DNA of 64,000 nt from the NCBI RefSeq assembly GCF_002557795.1, contig NZ_CP023777.1:2861001-2925000 (forward strand). The letters are read 5' to 3'. Source of the DNA: Chitinophaga caeni (lineage in GTDB: Bacteria; Bacteroidota; Bacteroidia; Chitinophagales; Chitinophagaceae). Numbering within the stretch: the stretch's first letter is position 1; every line of letters begins with the position of its first letter. Positions 37,041-45,182 of the stretch are shown piece by piece. The notes beneath the pieces are model-generated. The model made no database searches. It was given only the letters and a program-made list of their open reading frames with translations, and had not been told where the DNA came from. A program made the position numbers and the translations under genes.

Positions 37041-37667
37041 TTATAATCCCAATCCCTGTTCCAATACCGCGGCAATATTCAAGTAAGTATAAGGGATATA
37101 CTTGGTGATATTTTCCGGCTTAACCCATTGGATATCGAGGATATCTTCTTCGATTTGGGGGATGGTCAACTCGTTCCCGGTAAACTTCATCTTGTACCAA
37201 TAGGTATGTTTTAATATTTTTTTTCCTTCCAACGGGTAATAATGGTAGGTTTCCATCAACGGGGAATCAATCCTTACATTTTGTAACCCTGTTTCTTCCT
37301 GTACTTCCCTTAATGCGCAGGTGGGTAAATCCTCGCCATCGTCCAATTTTCCCTTGGGTAGGTCCCATTTGCCCCGGCGGAACATTAACAGGATTTCTCC
37401 CCCCGGCTCTTTAAGAACGAGGCCGCCGGCAGCTAAAAATTCGGTATAAAGTTTTTTGACTTGGTCCAAAAGCGATTGCGGGTTTGGGCTTGTTAAGACG
37501 GCTCCGGGCAGGTCCCCTTTTTCCAACCGGGCTATTACAGCTTCAATGTCTTGCTGCGATGGAACATCGAAAACATTGCCTTGATGGTAATTGGCAAGGG
37601 CTTCCATGGCGCTTCGTGCAATGTACAGGGGCCTTTCATTTATATAAATTGTAAAAACTGTATTCAT
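37041..37667 (-). CDS. Nudix hydrolase
   Basis: A 208-residue hydrolase of nucleoside diphosphate-linked substrates. The complete Nudix box, GX5EX7REUXEEXGU, spans residues 106-128 with E112, R120 and E124/E125 in place. An N-terminal extension of about 85 residues precedes the Nudix domain; it resembles an unrelated small alpha/beta region and is usual in some Bacteroidota members. Substrate is not predictable. Divergent from pyrE across 91 bases. Confidence 0.93.
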   Translation of the reverse strand: MNTVFTIYINERPLYIARSAMEALANYHQGNVFDVPSQQDIEAVIARLEKGDLPGAVLTSPNPQSLLDQVKKLYTEFLAAGGLVLKEPGGEILLMFRRGKWDLPKGKLDDGEDLPTCALREVQEETGLQNVRIDSPLMETYHYYPLEGKKILKHTYWYKMKFTGNELTIPQIEEDILDIQWVKPENITKYIPYTYLNIAAVLEQGLGL

Positions 37668-37717
37668 AACACAAAATAAATGATACTATTTCATACAACC
37701 CTGTACATTTTTAGAAA

Positions 37718-37751
37718 TTTTGATTTTCCTCGGCTGAAATGAATAATTTTG
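37718..37751 (+). promoter_or_regulatory. Consensus promoter of pyrE, seven bases before the ATG
   Basis: TTTG (37719-37722 region), 21 bases, then TAATTTTG (37744-37751), both boxes exact. Only seven bases separate the -7 box from the pyrE ATG at 37759, so transcription should begin at or just before the start codon. Confidence 0.75.
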
Positions 37752-37758
37752 CCGCGTT

Positions 37759-38397
37759 ATGAACACAAATATTCGAGAAAAGCAAGTTGCTGAGAAATTG
37801 CTGCAAATTCAAGCGGTTAAGTTAAGCCCCAACGCTCCTTTTACCTGGGCTTCGGGTTGGAAATCACCTATCTATTGCGACAACCGCAAGATCCTGTCAT
37901 ACCCGTACGTACGGGATTTTATGAAGTCGGAGATGTGCAACCTGGTATTTGAAACTTACCCGGATGCCGCCGTGATTGCAGGAGTAGCCACGGGAGGTAT
38001 TCCCTTGGGCGCCTTGGTGGCAGATCAATTGAAGCTGCCGTTCATTTATGTTCGCTCCAAGCCGAAGGAACACGGGATGGGCAACCAAATTGAAGGTGTA
38101 TTACAGGAAGGGCAAGAAGTAGTCGTGATCGAGGATTTGATTTCAACCGGTAAGAGTAGTCTCGAAGCTGTACAGGCGATCAGGGCCGCGGGTGGCAATG
38201 TAATTGGCATGGTTTCCGTATTTAACTACGGATTTGATGCAGCTTTGCAAGCATTTGCAACAGCGGATGTGGGCTTCAAGTCTATGAGTAACTATAACGC
38301 GATGATCGAATTAGCAGTGGAAAAGGGGATCGTGAGCGAAGCTGATATGAATATCCTGGAATCTTGGAGAGATAACCCGGGTCAATGGGGTAGATAG
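37759..38397 (+). CDS. pyrE: Orotate phosphoribosyltransferase
   Basis: Joins orotate to PRPP, giving OMP in pyrimidine synthesis. 212 residues, complete. Visible: KLSPNAPFTWASGWKSPIYCDNRK at the N-terminus, the VATGGIPLGALVA block, the YVRSKPKEHGMGNQIEG catalytic loop with Lys and His, and the PRPP-binding VVVIEDLISTGKSS. The annotated ATG matches the normal family N-terminus, yet a perfect promoter lies so close upstream that the mRNA would have almost no 5' leader. Downstream, 50 bases on, is an exported metal-binding-type protein. Confidence 0.97.
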   Translation: MNTNIREKQVAEKLLQIQAVKLSPNAPFTWASGWKSPIYCDNRKILSYPYVRDFMKSEMCNLVFETYPDAAVIAGVATGGIPLGALVADQLKLPFIYVRSKPKEHGMGNQIEGVLQEGQEVVVIEDLISTGKSSLEAVQAIRAAGGNVIGMVSVFNYGFDAALQAFATADVGFKSMSNYNAMIELAVEKGIVSEADMNILESWRDNPGQWGR

Positions 38398-38447
38398 TCA
38401 TATATTCAAAAAATCTTTTGTATATTCGATCTCTAAACTCATAAGTA

Positions 38448-38825
38448 ATGCGTATTTTGAAACTGATCGTGCTGTTGTTACTTGTAGGCACGGGTGTAAC
38501 CATGGCACAAGCCAAGAAAGGTATCGTTACCGCGAAAATTAAAACACCAACCGTTCAATGCGAGATGTGTAAAAACACGATCGAGCGTTACCTGAAAAGG
38601 GAAGAAGGAGTTATCTCTTCAAAAGTTGACTATAAAAAGAAGATTACCACGGTGAAGTTTTACGCGGATCGTACCAATATTGAATATGTCAAAACAGCTA
38701 TTGCCAATGCAGGCTATGACGCTGATAACGTAACTGCTAACCCCGATTCTTACAACGCTTTACCGAAATGCTGTAAGAAACCGGAAGACGGTGGCGGTGG
38801 CGGAGAGACCAAAAAGAAACATTAA
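38448..38825 (+). CDS. Exported heavy-metal-associated (HMA) domain protein
   Basis: A 125-residue exported protein. Residues 1-20 form a signal peptide (cleavage near TMA-QAKK). An HMA fold follows with the metal pair C38-E-M-C41 in VQCEMCKNTIERYL, then the ferredoxin-like strand order (ISSKVDYKKKITTVKFY and VKTAIANAGYDAD). The tail has a second CC pair (KCCKK) and a Gly/Lys/His-rich end (GGGGGETKKKH) that could bind metal. Such proteins usually bind copper in the periplasm; the metal is not determined here. A strong terminator follows. Confidence 0.9.
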   Translation: MRILKLIVLLLLVGTGVTMAQAKKGIVTAKIKTPTVQCEMCKNTIERYLKREEGVISSKVDYKKKITTVKFYADRTNIEYVKTAIANAGYDADNVTANPDSYNALPKCCKKPEDGGGGGETKKKH

Positions 38826-38850
38826 TGGTTAGTAAGTAACTCCAAAATAC

Positions 38851-38885
38851 AAATCCCCGCAAAATACTTGCGGGGATTTTTTTAT
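38851..38885 (+). terminator. Intrinsic terminator, serves both directions
   Basis: A 10-bp perfect stem AAATCCCCGC (38851-38860) and GCGGGGATTT (38870-38879) followed by T7. It lies between convergent genes. Confidence 0.88.
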
Positions 38886-38904
38886 TGATAACCAATGTTT
38901 TAAA

Positions 38905-39360
38905 TTAAAATAAATCGAACTTCTGCTTAGATTCTACCTTGATCGGGAATGGAACGAAGACCCCGCTTTTTCCCACCTTGCAATTGCCCATGGCCTTTAA
39001 AGTAACTTCCTTGTTGGCCAGGATATTCGCAGCATTTTTCATCAGGTTTGCCATGTTGAGATCAATTTTTACAGGGAAATAAAAAGTATCTCTCGCGGGG
39101 ATGTAAAGCAAAGTATCCTGCATCGAATGACCAACCTTGGCATCATCAATGAAAATATCGAATGCCGCATCCTTCATTTTCAGGGCAAAACCGTTGGGAT
39201 TGTAATAGGCGATGTTCATCTTAACGGTGGATTTCGTAAAACCCATTTGCCCTAGGGTAACATCCGCTATCCGGACAAATTCCAGGTCTTTTATCCCTCC
39301 GCAAGCGGTCGCTCCCGCCCAGATGAGCACAATTAATAAGCTGGTCTTAACTAGTTTCAT
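38905..39360 (-). CDS. LEA type 2 family lipoprotein
   Basis: A roughly 151-residue lipoprotein. I place the start at 39360 (MKLVKTSLLIVLIWAGATAC) because the frame upstream lacks signal character; lipobox GATAC. The mature region has the LEA-2 immunoglobulin-like pattern: IADVTLGQMGFTKSTVKMNIAYYNPNGFALKMKDAAFDIFIDDAKVG, then PARDTFYFPVKIDLNMANL. In other organisms LEA-2 domains are linked to desiccation or lipid binding; the role in Bacteroidota is unknown. Convergent with the HMA gene. Confidence 0.87.
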   Translation of the reverse strand: MKLVKTSLLIVLIWAGATACGGIKDLEFVRIADVTLGQMGFTKSTVKMNIAYYNPNGFALKMKDAAFDIFIDDAKVGHSMQDTLLYIPARDTFYFPVKIDLNMANLMKNAANILANKEVTLKAMGNCKVGKSGVFVPFPIKVESKQKFDLF

Positions 39361-39483
39361 GGAAATCATACTGCATTTAAAGAACATCAAACCTACAAGT
39401 TCCAGCCCAATTGTCAAACAGGCAACGCGCTAATTGGGAAAAAATTAACGTGCTAATTATGATTTATAGACAAGTACATATAT

Positions 39484-40416
39484 TTATTTAATGACTTCGT
39501 ATCTGACGAAAGCTACATATCTGCTATCTGGAGACCAGGACGGCACGTTAATACTGCCCTGTCCACCGAAGAAAATGCCGGTCAGGTTCCTGGTTTCACC
39601 CGTCTCAAGATCGATGATCCTTAACCGTACATCTTTCCCGAAAGGGTGATCTTGCCCCTGGTCCTCCATGAAACTGAGGAAAACGAGTTGTTTCCCATCC
39701 GGCGACGGATGTGGGAACCAGTTGGCGTAGCCGTCATCCGTTAGCTGCTCTGCATTGCTGCCATCGGCTTCCATGCGCCAGATTTCCATTTTGCCGGACC
39801 GGTAGGAATTGTAATAGATGTATTTACCATCGGGAGAATAATCGGGACCATCATCTAAGCCGGGAGTGTTGGTTAAGCGCTTTTCTGTCCCCCCGGAGGC
39901 AGGAATTGAGTAAATATCGAACTCCCCGTTCCGCTGGCCGACGAAAGCCAAGGTTTTCCCATCCGGGCTCCAGCCATGCCAGTAAGAGGGTGATAATGAC
40001 GTGATACGCCGTAAATTGCCCCCTTGGGCATCCGCAATATAAATCACGGAGCCTTTTCCAAAAGCGGGGTCATCTTTTTCAACGATCCCGGAGCTGATGG
40101 CTAATAGTTCGCCGTTAGGCGAAAATCCATGATCGTTATTCGCTTTCAAGCCGGCCCCGAAAGGTAGGGTATTCCATTGTTTAGAATCGATCTGAAATTG
40201 ATACAATTTCCCCGCTTTATTCAGCAATAAGTACTTGCCGTCCCTGGACCAATTAGGTGCTTCGAAATGTGACGTATCCCTGCATAAAACTGTCCTCTGG
40301 CCACTGCTAACTTCCACGGTCTCCAGGATGCTGATAATTTTTTGTTGGGCCATTAAAAATTGTAGGGGCAGGGAGCAGGACATTATGCAGGCAACTGAAA
40401 ATAAAAGATGTTTCAT
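39484..40416 (-). CDS. Exported TolB/PD40-type beta-propeller protein
   Basis: About 310 residues, exported. The start at 40416 ([25 protein letters not shown]) gives a good signal peptide and replaces an upstream Met. The mature protein consists of PD40 propeller blades, each with a DG or PDG turn: [58 protein letters not shown] and [12 protein letters not shown], six in all, so a six-bladed propeller. Some blades resemble the tricorn and TolB families, which bind proteins or peptides. No protease domain is present. Confidence 0.9.
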   Translation of the reverse strand: MKHLLFSVACIMSCSLPLQFLMAQQKIISILETVEVSSGQRTVLCRDTSHFEAPNWSRDGKYLLLNKAGKLYQFQIDSKQWNTLPFGAGLKANNDHGFSPNGELLAISSGIVEKDDPAFGKGSVIYIADAQGGNLRRITSLSPSYWHGWSPDGKTLAFVGQRNGEFDIYSIPASGGTEKRLTNTPGLDDGPDYSPDGKYIYYNSYRSGKMEIWRMEADGSNAEQLTDDGYANWFPHPSPDGKQLVFLSFMEDQGQDHPFGKDVRLRIIDLETGETRNLTGIFFGGQGSINVPSWSPDSRYVAFVRYEVIK

Positions 40417-41105
40417 AAACGCGGAATTTTGAGGTACAATAAAAATAATTATTATGCGAGCTACTCCCAAAATTGCTTGATGAATGGAAATGCGCCGAAG
40501 GGAAATAGGGGGGATTACCCGAAAATATATAACGATAAAATATCATATATTTTTGGCTTTTGCCCTCCAAATGCATTTACAGGTTGGCGGCTTGAAATTT
40601 TAAATTCATCATTTTTACAAGTATCAAATGAATCTGGATTTCATCATTCCGCCCCAGCATTAAAATTTATATTTAATAAAAATAAATACATAAAAATTTA
40701 AATATTTTGATTAATATTTATAAATTGCGCCCGCTTTCGAAAGCATCTTTTAGGCGGAAGGGATCTTTACACGGTTTGAAGCAACCCATTTCACAGGAGT
40801 AAAACAACCCCGGATTAAGGATAGGAGCAACCATTGTAACTGTAGTTTTGTCAGTCTTTTCCCTACTTGGAAAATGGGCAAAAAACGGTCTAAAATTCTT
40901 GTCTTTTCTTACTAATATCTTTAGTATTTTTGCATTTTCCAGTTTTGAAATTAGAATTTTTAAATGCTAAAATTAATAGCATATTTATAATTGTTCTATG
41001 ATCTGTATTACAATAAAATAGCACTTAGATATTGTTATTTAATATTTAATTTCAACTGGTTGGTTTTTATACTATTACTCATATTAAGAACTCAATGCAG
41101 ACTAT
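40417..41105. other. Long AT-rich intergenic region before the WbqC gene
   Basis: A 689-base gap, very AT-rich at 40640-40720. It holds a perfect GCTTTCGAAAGC palindrome near 40734-40745 and an exact -7 match TATTTTTG near 40924-40932, about 175 bases before the WbqC ATG. No frame that looks coding and no tRNA pattern. Confidence 0.5.
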
Positions 41106-41744
41106 ATGGCAGGTCATCAGTTTGAAAATGCAATATTGATTGAAAGTCAATACTTTCCGAATATTTTTTACTATAAAACTTTAATTAACAGCGATATATT
41201 GTTAATTGAGAGATATGAACACTACCAAAAAATGAGTTTTAGGAACCGCTGCTATGTTGCCGGACCAAATGGCAGGATATTGCTGAGCGTTCCGCTGACC
41301 CACGGGAAGAACCAGCGAACCGTTGTGAAGGATGTAAAGATTAGTTATGATGAGAAATGGCAGGATTTACATTTCAAGACGTTATTATCGGCATATAGAC
41401 GTTCCCCTTGGTTTGAATATTTCGAAGACCAGTTGGCAGCATTGTTTTCCCAAAAGTTTACATACCTCTTGGATTGGAACATGGCCTGCTTCGAATGGGT
41501 CAATAAAAGAATAAATGTTACAACCCCGGTTTCATTAACCGAATCATACCGCGGAGCCTCCGAGCTAGAAGCAGGTATCACTGATATGCGGGGTACATTG
41601 CTACCGGCCAACATGGAAAGCTACGGGGAACAGCTGCCCGGATATACGCAGGTATTCGGGGAAAGAACCGGTTTTTTACCGAACCTATCCATCCTTGATT
41701 TGCTATTTAACGAAGGGAAAAACTGCCTGGCACATTTAAAATAA
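41106..41744 (+). CDS. WbqC family protein
   Basis: A 212-residue cytoplasmic protein of the WbqC family, whose members are found in polysaccharide (O-antigen) loci and in Bacteroidota of uncertain role. Visible: IESQYFPNIFYYKTLINSDILLIERYEHYQKMSFRNRCYVAGPNGRILLSVPLTHGKNQ, DLHFKTLLSAYRRSPWFEYFEDQLAAL and the C-terminal LSILDLLFNEG. It stands alone between long non-coding stretches, with no sugar genes near. Confidence 0.88.
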   Translation: MAGHQFENAILIESQYFPNIFYYKTLINSDILLIERYEHYQKMSFRNRCYVAGPNGRILLSVPLTHGKNQRTVVKDVKISYDEKWQDLHFKTLLSAYRRSPWFEYFEDQLAALFSQKFTYLLDWNMACFEWVNKRINVTTPVSLTESYRGASELEAGITDMRGTLLPANMESYGEQLPGYTQVFGERTGFLPNLSILDLLFNEGKNCLAHLK

Positions 41745-42060
41745 TATTATATGTATGGGCAGGGAACCGGGCCTTTACAGCCTTACAATTCATTAGCCGG
41801 GATATATAACTATTATTTGCAAATTAAGCTGCGTAACCGATTGATTTACAGATTGTGATTGCATTTGCATTGAATTTGTAAAAAAGTTTAAAAAAATTGG
41901 CAAAGGGCCAAAACAAATGCTTAGATTTGCAGCCTGTTTTGCTGGAGAAATTAACTTACGTAGGTGTGTAAACCAGGAGTTTTCCAGCCAGGAAAATCAA
42001 GGACATTAATCCTGAAGTTTAAATTTTATTTCTAACTCTAAAATTCATTCTCAGTATTAA
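41745..42060. other. Intergenic region with the speA leader
   Basis: 316 bases. A -7 box for speA at 41922-41929 gives a leader of about 125 bases, within which TTTTCC and GGAAAA (around 41980-41996) can form a hairpin. A 35-codon frame at 41751-41858 has no supporting signal. Confidence 0.5.
41898..41929 (+). promoter_or_regulatory. Promoter of speA
   Basis: TAGATTTG (41922-41929) matches the -7 consensus exactly; a partial TTG box (41897-41899) lies 22 bases upstream. The resulting leader is long, about 125 bases. Confidence 0.5.
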
Positions 42061-43455
42061 ATGAACAACACCTACACGGATCTCGTCAATCAAACGTTCG
42101 AGTTTCCCCAGGATGGCTTCGAGGTAAAAGACAATTACCTCCAGTACAATGGGTTGGACATTAAGGCGCTCATCGATAAGTATGGCACCCCCTTCAAGTT
42201 AACCTACTTACCTAAAATTGGTATGCAGATTAACCGGGCTAAAGAGATGTTTAAGGAAGCGATCAAGAAAAATCGATACGATGGCAAATATTATTATTGC
42301 TATTGTACGAAAAGCTCCCACTTCTCTTTTATCATGGAGGAGGTCCTGAAGCATGATGTGCATATTGAAACTTCTTCTGCTTACGATGTGGATATTATTA
42401 ATAAGCTCCATGAGAAGAAGAAGCTCAGCAAAAGCACTTATATAATTTGTAACGGGTATAAAACAAAACCTTACACCCGCGCTATCGGCAAATTGATCAA
42501 TTCCGGCTTCGAAAATGTTATCCCGGTTTTGGATAATAAGGAAGAGCTGGACCATTATACCAGGGTGAGATCAGGTAACCCGGTAAAGATCGGGATCAGG
42601 ATCGCCGCGGAAGAAGAGCCTACATTTGATTTCTATACTTCCCGGCTCGGTATCCGCTCCCGCGATGTACTGGAGTTTTATATCGATAAGCTGAAAGATA
42701 ATCCGAAGTTCGAGCTGAAAATGCTCCACTTCTTTATGAATAAAGGTATTAAGGATGATATTTACTATTGGAGCCAATTCAATAAAGTATTGAGCCTTTA
42801 CTGCCAACTGAAAAAGATCAGTCCCGAGTTGACCAGCATCAACATCGGTGGAGGATTCCCGATCAAGCACTCGCTAGGTTTCGATTATGATTATAAGTAC
42901 ATCATTAACGAGCTCGTAGCAAATATTAAGAGTGTTTGTAAAAAGAACAAGGTGCCTGTGCCGGATATTTATACCGAGTTCGGCTCCTTCACAGTGGGAG
43001 AAAGCGGTTCCGTTATATACAGCGTTGTTGGTGAAAAGATGCAGAACGACCGCGAGATTTGGTATATGATCGATAGTTCTTTCATTACCACCTTGCCCGA
43101 CACATGGGGGATCGGGGAGAAATTCCTGATGCTGCCCATCAATAAATGGGATAATGAATACCAGGAAGTGCATTTAGGAGGGTTGACCTGTGACGGTTAC
43201 GATTTTTATACTTCCGAGGAACATATCAACGCGGTGTTTTTACCCAAGCAAGGTAAAGGGGAACCATTATATATCGGTTTCTTCCATACCGGGGCCTATC
43301 AAGATCAGCTTAGCGGATACGGTGGTATTAAACATTGCCTGATCCCATCGCCTAAGCACGTGATCGTTGGTTATGATAAGAACGGACAACTAAAAGATTG
43401 GTTATACGCTAAAGAGCAGAGCGCTCAAAGCATGTTAAAGATTTTGGGTTATTAA
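42061..43455 (+). CDS. speA: Arginine decarboxylase (alanine racemase-type fold)
   Basis: Converts arginine to agmatine, the entry to polyamine synthesis. The 464-residue chain is the short Bacteroidota form of the PLP fold-III decarboxylase. The PLP lysine is probably in YYCYCTKSSHFSFIMEE (around residues 75-91); HVHIETSSAYDVDII, NIGGGFPIKHSLGFDYDY (glycine-rich phosphate loop) and EFGSFTVGESG follow, and the substrate-binding CDGYDFY appears near residue 380. The name rests on family resemblance; lysine or diaminopimelate activity is less likely. A strong terminator ends the unit. Confidence 0.88.
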   Translation: MNNTYTDLVNQTFEFPQDGFEVKDNYLQYNGLDIKALIDKYGTPFKLTYLPKIGMQINRAKEMFKEAIKKNRYDGKYYYCYCTKSSHFSFIMEEVLKHDVHIETSSAYDVDIINKLHEKKKLSKSTYIICNGYKTKPYTRAIGKLINSGFENVIPVLDNKEELDHYTRVRSGNPVKIGIRIAAEEEPTFDFYTSRLGIRSRDVLEFYIDKLKDNPKFELKMLHFFMNKGIKDDIYYWSQFNKVLSLYCQLKKISPELTSINIGGGFPIKHSLGFDYDYKYIINELVANIKSVCKKNKVPVPDIYTEFGSFTVGESGSVIYSVVGEKMQNDREIWYMIDSSFITTLPDTWGIGEKFLMLPINKWDNEYQEVHLGGLTCDGYDFYTSEEHINAVFLPKQGKGEPLYIGFFHTGAYQDQLSGYGGIKHCLIPSPKHVIVGYDKNGQLKDWLYAKEQSAQSMLKILGY

Positions 43456-43480
43456 AAAAATGGGTTAGTAATCCACTCCG

Positions 43481-43507
43481 AGCCTCCCAGTTTTGGGAGG
43501 CTTTTTA
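43481..43507 (+). terminator. Intrinsic terminator of speA
   Basis: A 9-bp perfect stem AGCCTCCCA (43481-43489) and TGGGAGGCT (43494-43502) with a 4-base loop, then T5. Confidence 0.92.
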
Positions 43508-43575
43508 TTTGCGCCCATATCGCTAGAACCTAAGTTTCGTTGGGGGGTAAAATTCAATGAAAATATTTTTGGTAC

Positions 43576-43664
43576 TTCCAGCTACCCGTACAGGAAACCA
43601 GTTTTCCCTGTTGGGGCCTGCGAGTTTTATTTTGAAATTACTTGAAACCGCGGCTAGTTCGAGC
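43576..43664. repeat. 89-bp tandem unit, first copy
   Basis: From CTTCCAGCTACCCGTAC to GGCTAGTTCGAG. The same sequence restarts at 43665, giving an exact 89-base period with a few substitutions. Confidence 0.75.
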
Positions 43665-43875
43665 TTCCAGCTACCCGTACTGGAAACCAGTTTTCCCTGT
43701 TTTGACCTGCAAGTTTTATTTTGAAATTACTTGAAACCGCGGCTAGTTCGAGCTTCCAAGCTCGGACTCCCGCAAGGAAAACGTTCAACTGTAAGGGTAT
43801 CTAGTTCTACAGCATTAGGAATCCAGCAATTTGCAATTCTTGGTGCAACGAGTAATTACCTTTTCGATTCCGTTA
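43665..43875. repeat. 211-bp direct repeat, copy 1
   Basis: Nearly identical to 43966-44176; the two copies are 301 bases apart start to start. Differences include a few substitutions and a C run in the second copy. Confidence 0.85.
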
Positions 43876-43931
43876 CAATTGTAAATGGCCTCAATAGTGC
43901 GTGGGTCCGAGCTTGGAAGCTCGAACCAGCA
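43743..43931. mobile_element. MITE-like element bounded by inverted repeats
   Basis: A 22-bp perfect inverted repeat: left arm 43747-43768 (GTTCGAGCTTCCAAGCTCGG then AC), right arm 43906-43927, its exact reverse complement; with one mismatch the match extends to 26 bp (43743 and 43931). The arms are themselves near-palindromes around GAGCTT-CC-AAGCTC. The 137-base centre has no coding frame. Ends of the same type occur, diverged, at 18372 and 25395. Non-autonomous element status is inferred from shape and copies; no target duplication was identified. Confidence 0.5.
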
Positions 43932-43965
43932 ATCCGAATCCAGGTTTCCCCCCGCAGGTTGGATC

Positions 43966-44176
43966 TTCCAGCAACCCTTACTGGAAACCAGTATTCCTTG
44001 TTTTGACCTGCAAGTTTTATTTTGAAATTACTTGCCCCCCCCCGCTAGTTCGAGCTTCCAAGCTCGGACTCCCGCAAGGAAAACGTTCAACTGTAAGGGT
44101 ATCTAGTTCTACAGCATTAGGAATCCAACAATTTGCAATTCTTGGCTCATTGAGTAATTACCCTTTCGATTCCGTT
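43966..44176. repeat. 211-bp direct repeat, copy 2
   Basis: Matches 43665-43875 nearly base for base, except for an 8-base C run (44036-44043) in place of AAACCGCGG, and scattered substitutions. It contains the left arm of the inverted-repeat element but the right end is missing. Confidence 0.85.
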
Positions 44177-44255
44177 TCGAACGGCAAGCTTTAGTACCCG
44201 CAACTTCTTTTCCATCGCTTCCATGGGCAGACTTGAACCGTCCTGGGTCTAATAA

Positions 44256-44426
44256 CTAGCGTGGTGAAACCCGATCCGTATGGACAGAATCTGGAACAGG
44301 GAAGGGGTAAACGCTACCTGCCGGGTAAGGCTTCGTATATTCCTTGGAGGTAGTGCAAGAGGAGGCTATCAAGATCACGGCGACAGTAAGCGAGAATGCC
44401 AGTGCCTTACAATTTCTCTGCAACAT
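44256..44426 (-). CDS. Putative small lipoprotein (56 codons)
   Basis: A frame of 56 residues from ATG 44426 to TAG at 44258-44256. Residues 1-24 form a strong lipoprotein signal: positive residues (R4, K7), a hydrophobic run (FSLTVAVILIA) and lipobox ASSC with Cys24. The short mature part is Pro/Tyr/Ser-rich (KEYTKPYPAGSVYPFPVPDS). A perfect -7 promoter box lies 20 bases upstream. The frame ends inside unique DNA, next to the repeat cluster. No family recognised. It could be a small surface peptide or a chance frame. Confidence 0.5.
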   Translation of the reverse strand: MLQRNCKALAFSLTVAVILIASSCTTSKEYTKPYPAGSVYPFPVPDSVHTDRVSPR

Positions 44427-44446
44427 TATTTATACTTTTAAGTCGG

Positions 44447-44454
44447 CAAAAGTA
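44447..44454 (-). promoter_or_regulatory. Putative -7 promoter box of the small lipoprotein
   Basis: The minus strand reads TACTTTTG, an exact TAnnTTTG match, 20 bases before the ATG at 44426. The -33 box is T-rich but not exact. Confidence 0.45.
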
Positions 44455-44699
44455 CAAAAATCGGGCTAGCCTGTAAATATAAAAGGCCCCCGTTTCGAGA
44501 GCCCAATTTCATAGGTTAAGCGTATGTGCGAGAAATCATAGATTAGGGATAAATAATTTTCTAGGCATAGAGGCAATAGGTTATGAATTTCTGCTCAGTG
44601 TCAAAAGTAATAGGACTTATTGAATTGAAATACCCCCAATAGTTGTAATTTTTGTCCTTATTAACGACTTTTTAACGAATCGGACACAATAAAATTCAT

Positions 44700-45164
44700 A
44701 TGATTAAATATTTTCTCCCCGCAATAATTACCCTGCTCCTGACGTTTTCGCCTTCCTTGAAAGCGCAACAAACTACTGCTGATAGTATTAAAGCGGTTAT
44801 TAATCAACTGTTTAAAGGGATGAAGGAGAAAGATAGCACGTTAGTATCAGCTTGTTTCTCCAGTGGGGCAATCATGCAAACGGTTGCTTCAAGAAAAGAT
44901 GGTATGAACGTTGTACGCTCCGGCTCTGTCCGGGAATTTTTGATAGCAGTCGCGGCTGATCATCCCGAAGTGTACGATGAAAGGATCCGTTTTGACGGAA
45001 TTCATATTGACGGTGATCTGGCCAGTGTTTGGACGCCGTATGAATTTTACATAGGGGAGCGGTTTTGGCATTGCGGGGCTAACTCATTCCAATTAGCCCG
45101 GTTAAACGGCCTGTGGAAAATCATTTACCTGGTAGATTCGAGGCACCCTGGGCCATGCCGCTAA
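44700..45164 (+). CDS. Exported NTF2-like (SnoaL-type) protein
   Basis: A 154-residue exported protein. Residues 1-23 are a signal peptide (MIKYFLPAIITLLLTFSPSLKAQ). The mature part fits the small cone-shaped NTF2-like fold: DSIKAVINQLFKGMKEKDSTLVSACFSSGAIMQ helix pair, then strands FDGIHIDGDLASVWTPYEFYIGE and HCGANSFQLARLNGLWKIIYLVDS. The family includes enzymes and binding proteins, so function is open. Convergent with the following membrane protein. Confidence 0.88.
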   Translation: MIKYFLPAIITLLLTFSPSLKAQQTTADSIKAVINQLFKGMKEKDSTLVSACFSSGAIMQTVASRKDGMNVVRSGSVREFLIAVAADHPEVYDERIRFDGIHIDGDLASVWTPYEFYIGERFWHCGANSFQLARLNGLWKIIYLVDSRHPGPCR

Positions 45165-45182
45165 ATCTATTAGGACGGACTT

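Noticed and set aside
41751..41858. 35-codon frame seven bases after the WbqC stop
   Set aside because: No promoter, no signal or family pattern; cannot be told from chance.
43576..44176. CRISPR array
   Set aside because: Repeats are long (89 and 211 bases), there are no short evenly spaced units with unique spacers and no cas genes.
43731..44194. Two repeated plus-strand frames of 91 and 97 codons
   Set aside because: They are by-products of the 211-bp repeat; they share repeat sequence rather than a protein family, and differ in their ends.
44221..44250. Possible tRNA T-arm, reading GGTTCAAGTC on the minus strand
   Set aside because: The T stem pairs poorly, no anticodon arm of 5+7+5 form or acceptor stem can be built around it.
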